Positions 4,881-5,971 of a DNA stretch of 5,971 bases are shown piece after piece. This stretch comes from an uncultured Chloroflexota bacterium (GTDB lineage Bacteria; Chloroflexota; Dehalococcoidia; UBA2247; RBG-13-53-26). The stretch spans positions 1-5,971 of the forward strand of contig CALMBS010000193.1 in NCBI GenBank assembly GCA_937860285.1, in the 5' to 3' direction. A program made the position numbers and the translations under genes. The notes under the pieces are model-generated. The model saw nothing but the letters and a program-made list of their open reading frames with translations. It was not told where the DNA came from and ran no database searches. Numbering within the stretch: position 1 is the stretch's first letter; every line of letters starts with the position of its first letter.

Positions 4881-5971
4881 GCGGCGAAGATCGCCTCCAG
4901 CAGGTCCTCCCGCACCGTCTCCCCGGTGATTTCGCCCAGCGCGCCCAGGCACGCGGTGAGGCGGATGGTGACGAAATCGTCGGGCATCCCGGCCTGCAGG
5001 TCCTCCAGCGCCTGGTCCAGCGAGGCCGCGGCCCTCTCCAGGGCGTCCTTGTGGCGGGGGTGGGTCACCAGAGGGGCGTCGGAGGCCGCCACCCGGCCGC
5101 CCAGGGCCATCTCCACCATCTTCTCCTCGAGCCGGCCCAGCCCCTCGCCCGAGAGCGCCGAGATGTAGACCACCGGGGCCTCCCGGCCCAGCTCTTCGGG
5201 GTGGGCCCGGCCCGGGAGATCGCACTTGTTGGCCACCACCAGGGCCGCCCTGGACCCGGCCAGCCCGGCTATCTCCCGGTCGGCCTCCGTCAGGGGCTGG
5301 CTGTTGTCGACCACGGCCAGCACCAGGTCCGCTCTCTCTACGGCCCGGCGGCTGCGCTCCACGCCCAGGGCCTCCACCGCGTCCCGGCTGTGGACGATGC
5401 CGGCCGTGTCCACCAGGACGAAGGGCACGCCCTGGATGTTGGCCACCTCCTCGACCGTGTCCCGGGTGGTCCCCGGCACCGGCGTAACGATGGACCGGTC
5501 CTCCCGGAGCAGCCGGTTCAGCAGGCTGGACTTGCCCACGTTGGGCCGTCCTACGATGGCGGTCTTCACCCCGAGGCGATAGACCAGGCCGGCGTCCGCC
5601 GTGGACAGCAGCTCCGCCAGCGTCAGCGAAGCCTCCGCGAGGGGCCCGGCCACGTCCTGGGCCGGCACGTCGTCTTCGGGGAAGTCGATCCGGGCGGTGA
5701 GATAGGCCAGCGCCGACAGGACCGGCCGGCGCAGGTCCCTGACGGCGGAGGAGAGCTGGCCCTCGAGGCCCCGCACCGCCACCCGGAGGCTGGCCTCGGT
5801 CCGGGCCCGGACAACGTCCAGGACGGCCTCTGCCTGGGCCAGGTCGATGCGGCCGTTGAGGAAGGCCCTGAGGGTGAACTCCCCCGGCTGGGCCAGGCGG
5901 GCGCCCTGCCGCAGGGCCAGCTGGAGGATGCGCTGCAGCGGCAGCGGGCCGCCGTGGCAGTTGATCTCCAC
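4862..5971 (-). CDS. mnmE: MnmE (TrmE), tRNA uridine-5-carboxymethylaminomethyl modification GTPase (5' truncated)
   Basis: MnmE, with MnmG, modifies the wobble uridine (U34) of several tRNAs, using methylene-THF/formyl-THF chemistry coupled to GTP hydrolysis. The window holds the last 369 residues; the family has about 450, so roughly 80 N-terminal residues lie beyond the right edge. The codon at 5971-5969 is GTG but is internal (VEINCHGG). Seen in order: the end of the N-terminal folate-binding domain; the helical domain with PGEFTLRAFLNGRIDLAQAEAV (29-50) and IDFPEDD; then the G domain with G1 GRPNVGKSS (141-149), G2 PGTTRD (166-171), G3 DTAG (188-191), G4 NKCD (248-251) and G5 SAL (271-273). 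The returning helix carries LGEITGE, and the protein ends in the catalytic CIGK (366-369). All key residues are intact. It is convergent to the sigma-factor cluster and unrelated to it in function. Confidence 0.97.
   Translation of the reverse strand: MEINCHGGPLPLQRILQLALRQGARLAQPGEFTLRAFLNGRIDLAQAEAVLDVVRARTEASLRVAVRGLEGQLSSAVRDLRRPVLSALAYLTARIDFPEDDVPAQDVAGPLAEASLTLAELLSTADAGLVYRLGVKTAIVGRPNVGKSSLLNRLLREDRSIVTPVPGTTRDTVEEVANIQGVPFVLVDTAGIVHSRDAVEALGVERSRRAVERADLVLAVVDNSQPLTEADREIAGLAGSRAALVVANKCDLPGRAHPEELGREAPVVYISALSGEGLGRLEEKMVEMALGGRVAASDAPLVTHPRHKDALERAAASLDQALEDLQAGMPDDFVTIRLTACLGALGEITGETVREDLLEAIFAAFCIGK

Noticed and set aside
4827..5225. Alternative minus-strand frame ending in FCIGK as a separate small gene
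   Set aside because: Except for the duplicated tail it is an out-of-frame shadow of mnmE, composed of Gly/Pro/Arg-rich sequence; only the terminal duplication is notable and is reported as a finding.

Overview
This is a GC-rich window with tightly packed genes. It suggests a bacterium of the Chloroflexota, probably Dehalococcoidia-like. That is inferred from gene content (an ECF sigma factor together with DUF5666-like and DUF5667-like envelope proteins) and from base composition; no rRNA or other marker here settles it. There are seven genes, and two are cut by the window edges. No tRNA, rRNA, CRISPR array, insertion sequence or phage gene was found.

Layout. The left edge holds the first codons of gatB (minus strand, 1-67). 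A divergent intergenic region (68-235) carries a gatB promoter with a 14-bp palindrome and, facing right, an ECF-type promoter. Five plus-strand genes follow: an ECF-like sigma factor (236-877), a membrane-anchored transglutaminase-like protein (893-2155), a small Ig-like lipoprotein (2271-2636), a secreted beta/coiled-coil protein with DUF5666-like modules (2680-3786), and a DUF5667-type single-pass membrane protein with anti-sigma-like topology (3885-4823). Convergent to these, the right edge holds the C-terminal ~80% of mnmE (minus strand, 4862-5971).

How the genes may work together. The middle five look like one envelope-associated regulatory module inserted between two housekeeping translation/tRNA-modification genes. 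The key observation is a matching promoter-like element, CTAACCTTT-N13-GTTATA, with exactly the same spacing upstream of the sigma factor and upstream of the lipoprotein gene. The simplest reading is that the sigma factor activates its own two-gene unit and a second three-gene unit. The second unit encodes exported proteins and, last, a membrane protein whose cytoplasmic N-terminus could hold the sigma factor in check. No classical zinc-binding anti-sigma domain is present. The feedback loop is an inference; the repeated promoter and the protein topologies are visible in the sequence.

Other points of interest: a 20-bp tandem repeat over the sigma start region, a full-length Shine-Dalgarno sequence before a TTG start, a 12-bp perfect hairpin before the DUF5667 gene, and a duplicated MnmE C-terminal motif plus stop codon just past the real mnmE stop.
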